From assembly GCA_020632715.1 (NCBI GenBank), contig JACKFA010000003.1, positions 1,173,664 through 1,237,663 on the forward strand: a stretch of DNA of 64,000 nucleotides. The letters are read 5' to 3'. Under the pieces are notes generated by a model. That model searched no databases. It worked only from the letters and a program-made list of their open reading frames with translations, and was not told the DNA's origin. Positions within the stretch are counted from its first letter, which is position 1; each line of letters starts with the position of its first letter. Origin of the DNA: Deltaproteobacteria bacterium. Its GTDB lineage: Bacteria; Myxococcota_A; UBA9042; PHBI01. Both the position numbers and the translations under genes were made by a program. This document shows, piece by piece, positions 42,803-51,123 of the stretch.

Positions 42803-43781
42803 CCGGGCGGCGGGCTCCCTGCGCGCGCGGCGGCGGCCCGACGTGCTCGTCCCGCGGGATGGCGCGCAGAGGCCGCGGGCGCGTGACGCGGGTCGCGCCC
42901 TGCCGCGCCGGCTCGGGCGCGAGGCGCGCGCGCGGCGACGACGATCCGTCGAGGGCCTGCGCCGCGAGCTCGGCGCGCGCCGGCCGCCGCGCCGGATCGT
43001 CGGCGCAGAGGCCCATCACCACGGCCTGGACGGCCGCGCCGACGGCGCCGTCGGGCGCCCACCCGGGAGGCGGCGCCGCGCCACCCGGGAACGTCCTCCC
43101 GTGCAGGAGCTCCCAGCCGATGACGCCCACCGCGTAGAGATCCGCCGCCACCGACGCGACCCCGCCGCGCCGCCGCTCGGGCGCGAGGCCCCCCGGCGCC
43201 TTGCCCCAGACCCGCGGGAGCGGCTCGGTGGCGGACAGCGGCTGCGCCTCGCCGAAGTCGATGAGCTTCACGGCGAGCGCGGCGGCGCCGGCGTCCGCGG
43301 CGCCCGACCGGGTCACGACGACCACGTTCTCGGCCCGGACGTCGCCATGCGCCCAGCCCTCGCGGTGGACCTGCGCGAGCGCCCGGGTGATGGCCCCGAG
43401 GAGCTCGGCGACCGCGGCCGGCGTCCACGCTCGCTCGCGCGCCAGCGCCCGCACGGTGCGCCCGCGGACGCGCTCGAGGACGAGGAAGGCCCGGCCACGG
43501 TCGGCGCCCACCTCGTGGACGGCGACGACGCTCTCATGGGCGACCCGCGCGAGCGCCTGCGCCTCGCGCGCGAGCTCGTCGGCGGCGCCCGGGCCCCGCG
43601 CCGTCTTCACGACGACCTCCCGCCGGAGGGCCAGCTGCCGCGCGAGGAAGACCTCGGCGCGCCCACCCGCCGCGAGCCTCCGCCCGAGGCGGTAGCGGCC
43701 GCCGAGGAGGCGCTCGTCCGCGCCGCTCGTCACGCCACCGCGCTCTCCCCATCCGCTCGTGGACCACGCGCTCGCCACCAT
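42792..43781 (-). CDS. Ser/Thr protein kinase with HGD catalytic loop
   Basis: A 329-residue cytoplasmic protein kinase of the bacterial Hanks type. The nucleotide loop is LAAGGRAEVFLA, the lysine in VVVKT is Lys59, the catalytic loop is HGDVRAENVV (Asp147) and the metal loop is LIDFGEAQ (Asp175). An APE-like segment is GLAPERR. All key residues are present, but the usual HRD arginine is Gly, so activation-loop phosphorylation control is probably absent. There is no transmembrane or sensor domain after the kinase fold; the C-terminal ~45 residues are Arg/Pro-rich. The start could be at 43781 or at a GTG near 43733. The 261 bases to infA (43782-44042) show no gene. Confidence 0.85.
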   Translation of the reverse strand: MVASAWSTSGWGERGGVTSGADERLLGGRYRLGRRLAAGGRAEVFLARQLALRREVVVKTARGPGAADELAREAQALARVAHESVVAVHEVGADRGRAFLVLERVRGRTVRALARERAWTPAAVAELLGAITRALAQVHREGWAHGDVRAENVVVVTRSGAADAGAAALAVKLIDFGEAQPLSATEPLPRVWGKAPGGLAPERRRGGVASVAADLYAVGVIGWELLHGRTFPGGAAPPPGWAPDGAVGAAVQAVVMGLCADDPARRPARAELAAQALDGSSSPRARLAPEPARQGATRVTRPRPLRAIPRDEHVGPPPRAQGARRPVST

Positions 43782-44042
43782 CGCTCCCTCCCGGGTGCCG
43801 CGCGCCGGCTCACCGACGCGTCGTCATCGTGGGGGGGGCGACGTTGCCAGCGGCGTGCCAGCAACCGAGCGGCCGCGGGCGCGGGCGCACGGGGCGGCCG
43901 CGTTCGCAGGTTCGGTGCGTCGCGCGTCGCGGCGAGCGCTGGCTCGCGCGACGGTTCGGCGGGGTCCGGAGTCCCCGGGAGCGCGCCCACGCTGGGGACG
44001 CTCGAGCACCGCTCGAGCGTTCGGGCTCCCGAGGCGGGCCCG

Positions 44043-44270
44043 CTACTTCGACCGGTAGGTGATCCGGCCGCGGGTGAGATCGTACGGCGACAGCTCCACC
44101 GTCACCTTGTCGCCCGGCAGGATGCGGATGTAGTGCTTCCGCATCTTCCCGGAAACGTGGGCCAACACGACGTGGCCGTTGTCGAGCTCCACCCGGAACA
44201 TGGCGTTCTTGAGTGGCTCGGACACGGTCCCCTCGACGGTGATCCCCTCTTCCTTGTTTGAGCCTGACAC
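44043..44270 (-). CDS. infA: Translation initiation factor IF-1
   Basis: A 75-residue S1/OB-fold protein that occupies the ribosomal A site during 30S initiation complex assembly. Family signature segments are present: GTVSEPLKNAMFRVELDNGH, HVSGKMRKHYIRILPGD and PYDLTRGRITYR. It starts with GTG, with AGGAAGG (44278-44284) seven bases upstream on the minus strand. The N-terminus MSGSNKEEGI is a few residues longer than in E. coli. It stands alone rather than in a ribosomal-protein cluster, downstream of a DsbA-like gene on the same strand. Confidence 0.97.
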   Translation of the reverse strand: MSGSNKEEGITVEGTVSEPLKNAMFRVELDNGHVVLAHVSGKMRKHYIRILPGDKVTVELSPYDLTRGRITYRSK

Positions 44271-44365
44271 GTTGATGCCTTCCTGAAATCGCGATTCCGG
44301 CGGCTGCCAGAGGCACTGGCCCCGCCTTCGGTGGCCGTCTACGTAGCCGCTCCGGCCCGGAAAGC

Positions 44366-44392
44366 CAATGGTTAAGTACGTTTTAGCTTGCG
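44366..44392 (-). promoter_or_regulatory. AT-rich patch upstream of infA
   Basis: This 27-base block (AATGGTTAAGTACGTTTTAG on the plus strand) is the most AT-rich intergenic stretch in the region. It lies ~100 bases before the infA start and beyond the dsbA-like stop. It is a reasonable place for an infA promoter, but no well-spaced -35/-10 pair can be assigned. Confidence 0.25.
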
Positions 44393-44444
44393 CGCCAGCC
44401 CCAGGGCCGCCCCGCGCGCCGCCCGAGCCGCGCCGCGGCGGTCT

Positions 44445-45551
44445 TCAGCGCTCCGCGCGCGCCCGCTTCCGCGCGAGCTCGCCCTCGATGATGCGGACGA
44501 AGTCCGACGCGGGGTGCGCCCCCTCGAGCCGGATCCCGTTGATGAAGAAGGCCGGCGTCCCCTGCACCGCCGCGAGGAGCCCGGCGCGCTGGTCGGCCTC
44601 CACCTTCGCGGCCGTGCTCGGCGCGTCCATGCACGCCTCGAGCTTCTCGGCGTCGAGGCCCGCCTGCGCGGCGACCTCCTCGATCCGGTCGTCGTCGAGG
44701 GGCTCGGTGCCCCCGAAGAACGCGTCGTGCACGGGCCAGAAGCGCCCCTGCGCCTCCGCGCACACGGCCGCCGCGGCCGCGGCCTGCGCGTGCTCGTGGA
44801 TCGACAGCGGGAAGTGCCGGTAGACGAGCCGCACCTCGCGCGGGTAGCGCGCCATCACCTCGCGCATCGTCGCCATCCCGCGGTGGCAGTACGGGCACTC
44901 GTAGTCGCTGAACATCACGATCGTCACCGGCGCGTCGTCCGGCCCGCGCGACGGCCCGACCGCCTCGACCTGCACCCGGGGCGGCTCGAGCGTCACCTCG
45001 AGCCCCTGCGCGCGCGCGATGTCCTTGATGAACACCTCGAGCCGCTCCTCGGCCGCCCTCCCCTCGAGGTACTCGCCGATGTAGCCCGCGACCTCCTCGA
45101 GCGGCTGGCCGTCGAGCTCCTCCTCGTGCGCGCGGTAGGTCGCCTCGATCTCGGCCTGCGTCGGCTTCGCGACCTTCGCCGTGACCTCCTGCGCGATGAG
45201 CGCGTCGACCGACGGCAGCCCGCGCCGGTCGGCCTCCCGCTCGAGCACCAGGCGCCGCGTGAGCTCGGTCAGCGCGCGCTCGCGCGCGTCGTAGACGCTC
45301 TCGTCGTACACGAGGCGCGCGTGGGCGAGCTCCTCGGCGAGCTGCGCGTCCAGCTCGCCGCGCGTGATGGCGTGATCGCCGAGCCGCGCGACGACCACCT
45401 CCGCGCCGCCGTCGTCGGGTCCCGCCGCCGCGGCGCCGTCCGCGCGGCACGGGGCCGCCGGGGCCGAGGCACAAGCCGCGAGCGCGCCGCCGAGCGCGAG
45501 CGTCGCGAGGAGACCGCCGAGCGCGCGGGATCCGGCAGTGAGGGACAGCAT
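44445..45551 (-). CDS. DsbA-type thioredoxin lipoprotein with SurA-like N-terminal region
   Basis: A 368-residue protein. The signal peptide ends GALAAC (Cys27), so it is probably a lipoprotein. Residues ~50-190 resemble the helical SurA/parvulin-type chaperone N-domain (LGDHAITRGELDAQLAEEL, LTRRLVLEREADRRG). Residues ~200-365 are a DsbA-like thioredoxin domain with active site CPYC (Cys219-Cys222), MFSDYECPYCHRG, an alpha-helical insert, and QGTPAFFINGIRL with the cis-Pro. The likely role is disulfide formation or isomerisation on exported proteins. Such an enzyme would be useful here, because the two giant secreted proteins and the 48.4-kb lipoprotein contain hundreds of cysteines between them; that link is inference. 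Confidence 0.85.
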   Translation of the reverse strand: MLSLTAGSRALGGLLATLALGGALAACASAPAAPCRADGAAAAGPDDGGAEVVVARLGDHAITRGELDAQLAEELAHARLVYDESVYDARERALTELTRRLVLEREADRRGLPSVDALIAQEVTAKVAKPTQAEIEATYRAHEEELDGQPLEEVAGYIGEYLEGRAAEERLEVFIKDIARAQGLEVTLEPPRVQVEAVGPSRGPDDAPVTIVMFSDYECPYCHRGMATMREVMARYPREVRLVYRHFPLSIHEHAQAAAAAAVCAEAQGRFWPVHDAFFGGTEPLDDDRIEEVAAQAGLDAEKLEACMDAPSTAAKVEADQRAGLLAAVQGTPAFFINGIRLEGAHPASDFVRIIEGELARKRARAER

Positions 45552-45678
45552 CGAGGGCTCCGGCCCCGCCGCGCGCCTGGGTGAGCGCGGCTCCGGGGTC
45601 CGGGTGGCTTACCAGAAACCGCCCCCCGGGGCACGCACGTTCGGCTCGCCGGCGTACGACCGAACGCCCGGCGGCGGG

Positions 45679-45708
45679 TGGCCAGCCGCCACGCGTCCCT
45701 GATATGCT
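45679..45708 (+). promoter_or_regulatory. Weak promoter candidate for the SDR-PP2C pair
   Basis: TATGCT (45703-45708) with TGGCCA (45679-45684) 18 bases upstream lies in the 207-bp divergent gap between the DsbA-like and SDR genes. The -10 match is fair and the -35 is poor. Confidence 0.25.
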
Positions 45709-45758
45709 GGCGGGACGCGGCGCGATCTCGGCGCGCCGCCGTCGCGGGAGGTCGAGCC

Positions 45759-46460
45759 ATGTCGTTGAAGGACCAGCACGTCGTCGTGACCGGCGGCACC
45801 GGCGCCCTCGGGCGCGCCGTCGTCGCCGATCTCGTCGAGGCGGGCGCCCACTGCCATGTCCCCTGCGTCAGCGCGGAGGAGCTCACCCACTTCGACCTCC
45901 GCGACCACGCGCGCGTCTCCTGCGAGCTCGGCGTCGACCTCACGGACGAGGGCAGCGTCACCGCCTACTTCGGCGCCCTCCCTCCCCTCTGGGGCTCCGT
46001 CCACATCGTCGGCGGCTTCGCCATGGCCCCCCTCGCCGACACCGACGTGGCCGCGTTCCGCCGCATGTTCGAGCTGAACGCCGTCACCTGCTTCCTCTGC
46101 TGCCGCGAGGCCGTGAGCAACATCCGCCGCGGCGGCGCCGGCAGCGGCGGCCGCATCGTCAACGTCGCCGCGCGCCCGGGCCTCTTCCCGACCGCCGGCA
46201 TGGTCGCCTACGCGACCTCGAAGGCGGCCGTCGTGGCGCTCACCCACCACCTCGCCGAGGAGCTCAAGGACGAGCGCATCCTCGTGAACGCCGTCGCGCC
46301 GTCGATCATGGACACGCGCGCCAACCGCGCCGCCATGCCGGACGCGCCCCACGACCGCTGGCCGAAGGTCGAGGAGGTCGCGCGCGCCGTGCGCTGGCTC
46401 GTCTCGCCCGCGAACGTGCTCACGACCGGCCTCGTGATGCCGGTGTTCGGTCAGTCGTAG
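45759..46460 (+). CDS. Short-chain dehydrogenase/reductase lacking the catalytic serine
   Basis: A 233-residue classical-length SDR. The NAD(P)-binding loop TGGTGALGRAV is intact at residues 11-21, and the YATSK motif gives Tyr151 and Lys155. The residue 13 before the Tyr, normally the catalytic Ser (Ser138 in E. coli FabG), is Ala138 here (NVAARPGLFPTAGMVAY). The NAG-type Asn is retained in ELNAVT. The protein may bind cofactor without normal ketone/alcohol chemistry, or use another residue. A GGGAGGTCGAG region precedes the ATG. The PP2C gene starts eight bases after the stop, so the two are probably one operon. Confidence 0.85.
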   Translation: MSLKDQHVVVTGGTGALGRAVVADLVEAGAHCHVPCVSAEELTHFDLRDHARVSCELGVDLTDEGSVTAYFGALPPLWGSVHIVGGFAMAPLADTDVAAFRRMFELNAVTCFLCCREAVSNIRRGGAGSGGRIVNVAARPGLFPTAGMVAYATSKAAVVALTHHLAEELKDERILVNAVAPSIMDTRANRAAMPDAPHDRWPKVEEVARAVRWLVSPANVLTTGLVMPVFGQS

Positions 46461-46468
46461 GCCGCGCC

Positions 46469-47710
46469 GTGAAGGTCCGGGCCAGCGCGTGGGCGTCCGA
46501 TCCGGGGCGCCGCATGCCGCGGAACGAGGACGCCGTCCTCGTCGACGACGGCGCGCGCGTCTACGCGGTGGTCGACGGCAGCGGCGGCACCCTCCCCGCC
46601 GAGGTCTGCCTCGGCCTCCTCCGCTCGCGCGCCGCCGCCATCGAGGCGCACCGCGCGCGCGTGAAGAGCCAGGGCGACACGACCTCGCGCCTCGCCGTCG
46701 GCCGCTTCTTCGAGGGCCTCTTCGTCGAGGCGAGCGAGGCCGTCCGCGCCGAGGCGAGGAGGCGGCCCGACCAGGGGCGCTCCGCCGCGATGGTCATCGC
46801 GACCGTCCTCGGCGACCTCGCGTTCGTCGCGCACGTCGGCAACGCCCGCGCCTACCTCTGGCGCCGCGGCGCCCTCCGCTGCCTCACCGTCGACCACACC
46901 CTCGCCATGCAGGAGCACCGCAAGGGCAACCTGACCGCCGAGGAGGTCGGCACGAGCCCCTTCCGGAAGACGCTCACCCAGGCGCTCGGCCTCTCGACCC
47001 ACGTGAGCCCCGACATCGCCGAGGTGCGCCTCGGCGGCGGCGACACGCTCGTCCTCTGCTCGGACGGCCTCCACAACGCCGTCGACGAGCGCGCCATCGC
47101 GGCCGCGCTCACGCAGAACCCCCGCGAGGACGACGCCGCCCGCGCCCTCGTCGCCGCGGCCAACGAGGCCGGAGGCGCCGACAACGTCAGCGTCGTCGTC
47201 CTCACCACCGCCGCCGACGCCGCCGACGCCGGCGGGGTCGTCGACGTCGCGAGCGCGCTCGGCGACGTCTTCCTCTTCCGGCAGCTCTCCGAGGCCGAGC
47301 GCCTCCTCGCGGCCCCCTACTTCGAGCTCCAGCGCTACCCGCCCGGGGCCGTCCTCTGCCGCGAGGGCGAGCCGGGCGACTCGTTCTTCACGATCGTCAG
47401 CGGCAGCGCGCGCGTCACCCACGGCGCGGCCCACCTCATCACCCTCGGCGCCGGCGATCACGCCGGCGAGATCTCGCTCGCCCGGCGCGGCCCGCGCACC
47501 GCGACCATCACGGCGCTCACCGAGACGACCACGCTCATGCTGTCGCGGGCGCGCTTCGTGGAGCTCATCGCGCGCCGGCCCCGCCTCGGGGCGCGCGTCG
47601 TGATGGCGCTCGTCGAGAACGTCGGCGACCGCATCGTCGACCTCCGGTCGCGCCTCGAGAACATCGGCCGCGTCCTCGCCGGCGGCCTCCGGGGCAGCGA
47701 CGAGTCCTGA
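46469..47710 (+). CDS. PP2C phosphatase fused to a cyclic-nucleotide-binding domain
   Basis: A 413-residue cytoplasmic protein starting at GTG. Residues 1 to ~250 are a PPM/PP2C Ser/Thr phosphatase with the metal-binding set RNEDA (Asp21), VVDGSGG, LCSDGLHN (~197-203) and GGADNVSVVVL (~237). Residues ~270-400 are a cNMP-binding (CRP-like) domain with YPPGAVLCREGEPGDSFF and GDHAGEISLARRGPRTATI, close to the phosphate-binding cassette. This suggests phosphatase activity gated by cAMP or cGMP. A partner could be the Ser/Thr kinase 3-4 kb away, but that is only inference. It converges on the next gene with a 7-base gap. Confidence 0.9.
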   Translation: MKVRASAWASDPGRRMPRNEDAVLVDDGARVYAVVDGSGGTLPAEVCLGLLRSRAAAIEAHRARVKSQGDTTSRLAVGRFFEGLFVEASEAVRAEARRRPDQGRSAAMVIATVLGDLAFVAHVGNARAYLWRRGALRCLTVDHTLAMQEHRKGNLTAEEVGTSPFRKTLTQALGLSTHVSPDIAEVRLGGGDTLVLCSDGLHNAVDERAIAAALTQNPREDDAARALVAAANEAGGADNVSVVVLTTAADAADAGGVVDVASALGDVFLFRQLSEAERLLAAPYFELQRYPPGAVLCREGEPGDSFFTIVSGSARVTHGAAHLITLGAGDHAGEISLARRGPRTATITALTETTTLMLSRARFVELIARRPRLGARVVMALVENVGDRIVDLRSRLENIGRVLAGGLRGSDES

Positions 47711-47717
47711 CCGCGCC

Positions 47718-48419
47718 TCAGGGCGCCGGACCGGGCGCGATCCCGGTGTCCTCCTCGGCGGCGCCGGCGTCTCCGGGCGCCGTCGGCGTCCCGGCCCCGC
47801 CCCCCGTCGCGTCGGCCTCGGCCGCGGCGTCCGTCGCCGTGGGCGTCACCTCGACGCGCTGGCACTGCGCCCGGAGCCCCGCCTGGAGCCGCTCGATCGT
47901 CGCCGTCGTGGCGACGGCCTCGCACGTGACGACGCGCCCCCCGCGCTCGAAGAGCCACATCTGGCGCGCGATCCGGCGCTCGGCGCGCCCCTTCTGCGCC
48001 GTGATCTCCGCCGCCGCCTCGTAGTGGCGCTCCGCGACGATGTCCCAGCCTCGCCCGGCGAGCGCCTCCTTCGCGGCGCCGACGGCGCGGATGACTGGCT
48101 CACCCTCGTCCCAGCGGAGGTAGAGGCGCACGGCCGCGTCCGCGGTCGTCGCGAAGATCGAGCGCTCCATCGCGTGCACGATGAAGTCGTCGCCGAGCTC
48201 GATCGCGACCACGCCGTCGAGCGTGCGGGCCGTGACCTGCGCGTGGACGACCTCGGCGTCGGCGGCGCCGTCGGCGTGCTGCTCACCGCCCCCGCACCCT
48301 CCCGACGCGACCGCGACCGCGACCGCGAGCCCGACCCCGAGCGCGCGCCACGCGACGCCACCCGCCGCCGCCCGCCGCCACCACCGGCCCGTCGCCCCGC
48401 CGCTTGTCGTCATGACCAT
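47718..48419 (-). CDS. Hypothetical lipoprotein
   Basis: A 233-residue protein with a basic N-terminus (GRWWRR), a hydrophobic Val/Ala segment and a lipobox-like ASGGC at about residue 42. The middle (ARTLDGVVAIELGDDFIVHA) looks like an alpha/beta domain of ~110 residues that I do not recognise. The last ~35 residues are Ala/Gly/Thr/Glu low complexity. The start may be the ATG at 48419 or the one at 48413. The latter shares the CATG at 48411-48414 with the start codon of the divergent gene. Confidence 0.65.
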   Translation of the reverse strand: MVMTTSGGATGRWWRRAAAGGVAWRALGVGLAVAVAVASGGCGGGEQHADGAADAEVVHAQVTARTLDGVVAIELGDDFIVHAMERSIFATTADAAVRLYLRWDEGEPVIRAVGAAKEALAGRGWDIVAERHYEAAAEITAQKGRAERRIARQMWLFERGGRVVTCEAVATTATIERLQAGLRAQCQRVEVTPTATDAAAEADATGGGAGTPTAPGDAGAAEEDTGIAPGPAP

Positions 48420-51054
48420 CCCACGTCATCCTGCCCCGGTGCGCCCGAGAACGCCCGCGGCCCTCTCCGTCCTCGCGCTCGCCGCGCTCGGCGCCGCGTG
48501 CTCGCCCTCCGACTCCGAGGGCGCGCCCTCGCCGCCCGTCTCCGTGCTAGCGCGCTGCGGGGCCACCCTGCAAGCCCTCGCGTCGCCGCTGCTCCCGGCG
48601 CCCGTGCCGGCGAGCCTGCCCGGCCCGGTCGCGCTCCCGCCGCTCCCCGCCGGCGACGACGGCGACGAACGCGTCGCCTTCGACCTCGCGCCGACGCTCC
48701 GCGGCGAGCACCCGGCCGTCGTGGCGTCCCTGCCGCCCGGCGAGGGCTGCGCGCCGACCCTCGACCTCCTCGACGGCCTCCCCCTCCCCGCGGAGGCGCC
48801 CCGCGAGGACACCGTCGGCGGCGGGCTCGTCGCGCACGCGCTCGCCGGGGCCCTCGTCATCACCGGTGTCGACCCGGGCGCCGACGCCGACGCCGACGCC
48901 TGGGACACGGCGCTCGCCCCCCTCGACACGAAGGGACGCCGCCTCCACGCCCCGTCGCGCGCCGACGCCCTCGGCGCGATCCGCGACCTCTGCGGCGGCC
49001 TCGTCCCGGGCGCGAGCGCCGTCGTCGTGCTCGCGGGACGCGGCGTCGGCGCGCCCGTCTCCGCCCTCGTCCTCGGCGACGAGACGCTCACCCTCACGAC
49101 GGTCGCCGCGACCCTCGACGACGCCTGCGCCGACGCGGGCCTCGTCGTGCTCGCGCTCGACACGTCGTTCGCGGCCGGCATCGCCCTCGCGCCGAGCGGC
49201 ACGGGCCCGCCGCTCCTCGTCGTGCCGGGCTCCGACGCCGCCGTCCCCGACGCCCCGCGCGTCGACGCCCACGGCGGGGGCGCGCTCTCGGACGCCCTCG
49301 CGACGCTCCTGCCCGCCCGCGCCGGCGACGCCTGCCTCGGCGGGCTCCGGCCGCGCCCGACCGAGCTCCTCGCGCTCTTCCCCGACGCCGGGACGCTCCG
49401 CGACGCGGTGCTCGCGCGCCGCTGGGCGGCCCTCGGCGAGCCGGCCCTCGCGCGGGCCGTCGCCGCGGGCGCCGATCCCGCCGCCGCCCGCGCCGAGCTC
49501 GAGGCGGCCCTCGCCCGGGACGTGCCGAGCTACGCGATGGTGCAGCGCAACATCCGCGACGCCCCCGGCCGCTGCGAGGTGGATAGCGACTGCGCGGGGC
49601 TCGACTGCCCCGTCGCGGGCTGCGGGATGCTGCGCTGCACAACGGACCATCGCTGCGTCGCGGGGCTCGCCGACGCGGGCGCGGCCTGCGACGACGGCGA
49701 CGCCTGCACGACGGACGACGCCTGCGACGCCGCGGGCGCCTGCGCCGGCGTCCCACGGATCTGCGACGACGGCGACGTCTGCACCCGCGACGCCTGCGAT
49801 CCCGAGCTCGGCTGCGTCGCGCCCCCCGATCCGGCGCGCCCCCCCTGCGACGACGGCGACGTCTGCACCGACGGCGACCGCTGCGGCGAGGACGGGCGCT
49901 GTCACGGCGGCAACGCCCCCTGCGACGACGGCGATCCCTGCACCTACGACCTCTGCTCGCCCGGGGTCGGCTGCAACCACTACCTCTCCGCCCTCCCCTG
50001 CGACGACCTCGATCCCTGCACGTCCGGCGACGTCTGCCGCGGCGGCGTCTGCTCGGGGACGCCCATCCGCTGCGACGACGGCGACCCCTGCACGCGCGAC
50101 GGCTGCGACGCGGCGCTCGGGCGCTGCACGTCGGTCCCGGCGCCCGAGGGCGCCCCCTGCGACGACCGCGACGCCTGCACGCTCGCCGACCGCTGCCACG
50201 ACGGCGACTGCGCCGGGCTCCCCGTCGCCTGCGACGACGGCCTCGCCTGCACCTTCGACGCCTGCGAGCCCGGCGGCGCCTGCTCCCACCTGCCGGCGCC
50301 CGGCTTCTGCGTGAGCGCCTCGGGCGCGTGCGTCGCGGTCGGCGCGCGCCCGCTCGACGCGCCGTGCGAGGTGTGCGCGGCGACGGGGGTCCTCGTCGCG
50401 GATCCGGCGCGCGAGGGGACGCCCTGCGACGACGACGGCGTCGCCTGCACCTACGACCGCTGCGAGGGCGGCGCGTGCGTCCACCCGCCCGTGAGCGGCA
50501 CCTGCCACGACGGCGACGGCGTCTGCTACGGCGCGGGCGAGCTCATGACGGGCTGCCTCCGCTGCGTCGGCTCCGGGGTGGCGACCCCGCTCGCCGAGGG
50601 CAGCGCGTGCGACGACGACGGCGGCGGCGCCTGCGCCGTCGGCAGCTGCGACGCGCTCGGCACGTGCGTCGCGACGCCGCTCCCCTGCTGCCCGCTCGGC
50701 GAGCTCGCGTGCGGCGAGGCGGTCGACGTGGCGGCGAGCGAGCTCTCACCGGGCTCGGTGACCATCTGGCCGTGCGCGGGCGAGCAGACGCCGGGCCCCG
50801 AGCGCAGCTTCCGCGTGGCGCCCGGGTGCGCGGGCGAGCTGCGCCTCACGCTCACGGGCGATCCGAGCCTCCGCCTCGCCGTGACGCGGGGCGCCAACTG
50901 CACGGGCGGCGCCTGCGTCGTCGTGCGCCCGTCGCCCGCCGCCGTGCCGGTGCAGGCGAGCGACGTCTTCACGGTGACCGTCGACGGCACGACCACCGCG
51001 GCGCAGGGCTTCCGGCTCGAGGCGGCCTGCACCTGCACGCCGCCTCGCCCCTGA
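48412..51054 (+). CDS. Lipoprotein with degenerate caspase-like domain and Cys-rich CTDC-type repeats
   Basis: An 880-residue exported protein with lipobox ALGAAC (Cys30). Residues ~100-380 follow the layout of bacterial caspase-family (C14) domains: ATRADALGAIRDLC-like helix (~182), then SAVVVLAGRGVG (~203-213) and VVLALDTSFAAGIAL (~246-259). The catalytic GHG and DACHSG motifs are replaced by GRG and DTSFAAG, so His and Cys are missing. Residues ~387-760 are about a dozen CDDGDxCTxDxCD-type repeats. Residues ~777-880 form a beta-domain closing with ACTCTPP. It looks like an inactive binding or sensor relative displayed on the cell surface. The caspase resemblance is by motif order only, so it is moderately sure. 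The start overlaps the divergent gene's start, and no clear ribosome-binding site is present. Confidence 0.72.
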   Translation: MTIPRHPAPVRPRTPAALSVLALAALGAACSPSDSEGAPSPPVSVLARCGATLQALASPLLPAPVPASLPGPVALPPLPAGDDGDERVAFDLAPTLRGEHPAVVASLPPGEGCAPTLDLLDGLPLPAEAPREDTVGGGLVAHALAGALVITGVDPGADADADAWDTALAPLDTKGRRLHAPSRADALGAIRDLCGGLVPGASAVVVLAGRGVGAPVSALVLGDETLTLTTVAATLDDACADAGLVVLALDTSFAAGIALAPSGTGPPLLVVPGSDAAVPDAPRVDAHGGGALSDALATLLPARAGDACLGGLRPRPTELLALFPDAGTLRDAVLARRWAALGEPALARAVAAGADPAAARAELEAALARDVPSYAMVQRNIRDAPGRCEVDSDCAGLDCPVAGCGMLRCTTDHRCVAGLADAGAACDDGDACTTDDACDAAGACAGVPRICDDGDVCTRDACDPELGCVAPPDPARPPCDDGDVCTDGDRCGEDGRCHGGNAPCDDGDPCTYDLCSPGVGCNHYLSALPCDDLDPCTSGDVCRGGVCSGTPIRCDDGDPCTRDGCDAALGRCTSVPAPEGAPCDDRDACTLADRCHDGDCAGLPVACDDGLACTFDACEPGGACSHLPAPGFCVSASGACVAVGARPLDAPCEVCAATGVLVADPAREGTPCDDDGVACTYDRCEGGACVHPPVSGTCHDGDGVCYGAGELMTGCLRCVGSGVATPLAEGSACDDDGGGACAVGSCDALGTCVATPLPCCPLGELACGEAVDVAASELSPGSVTIWPCAGEQTPGPERSFRVAPGCAGELRLTLTGDPSLRLAVTRGANCTGGACVVVRPSPAAVPVQASDVFTVTVDGTTTAAQGFRLEAACTCTPPRP

Positions 51055-51123
51055 GCCGAGGCCGGCGCGCCGAGTCCGGAGGCGTCCGAGAGCGTCGCCG
51101 GATCAGCGGCCGCGCCGCGCTCG

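Noticed and set aside
43782..44042. Short open frames between the kinase and infA
   Set aside because: All are Arg/Pro/Ala-rich, overlap each other on both strands and have no ribosome-binding site. This is the usual result of a high GC gap.
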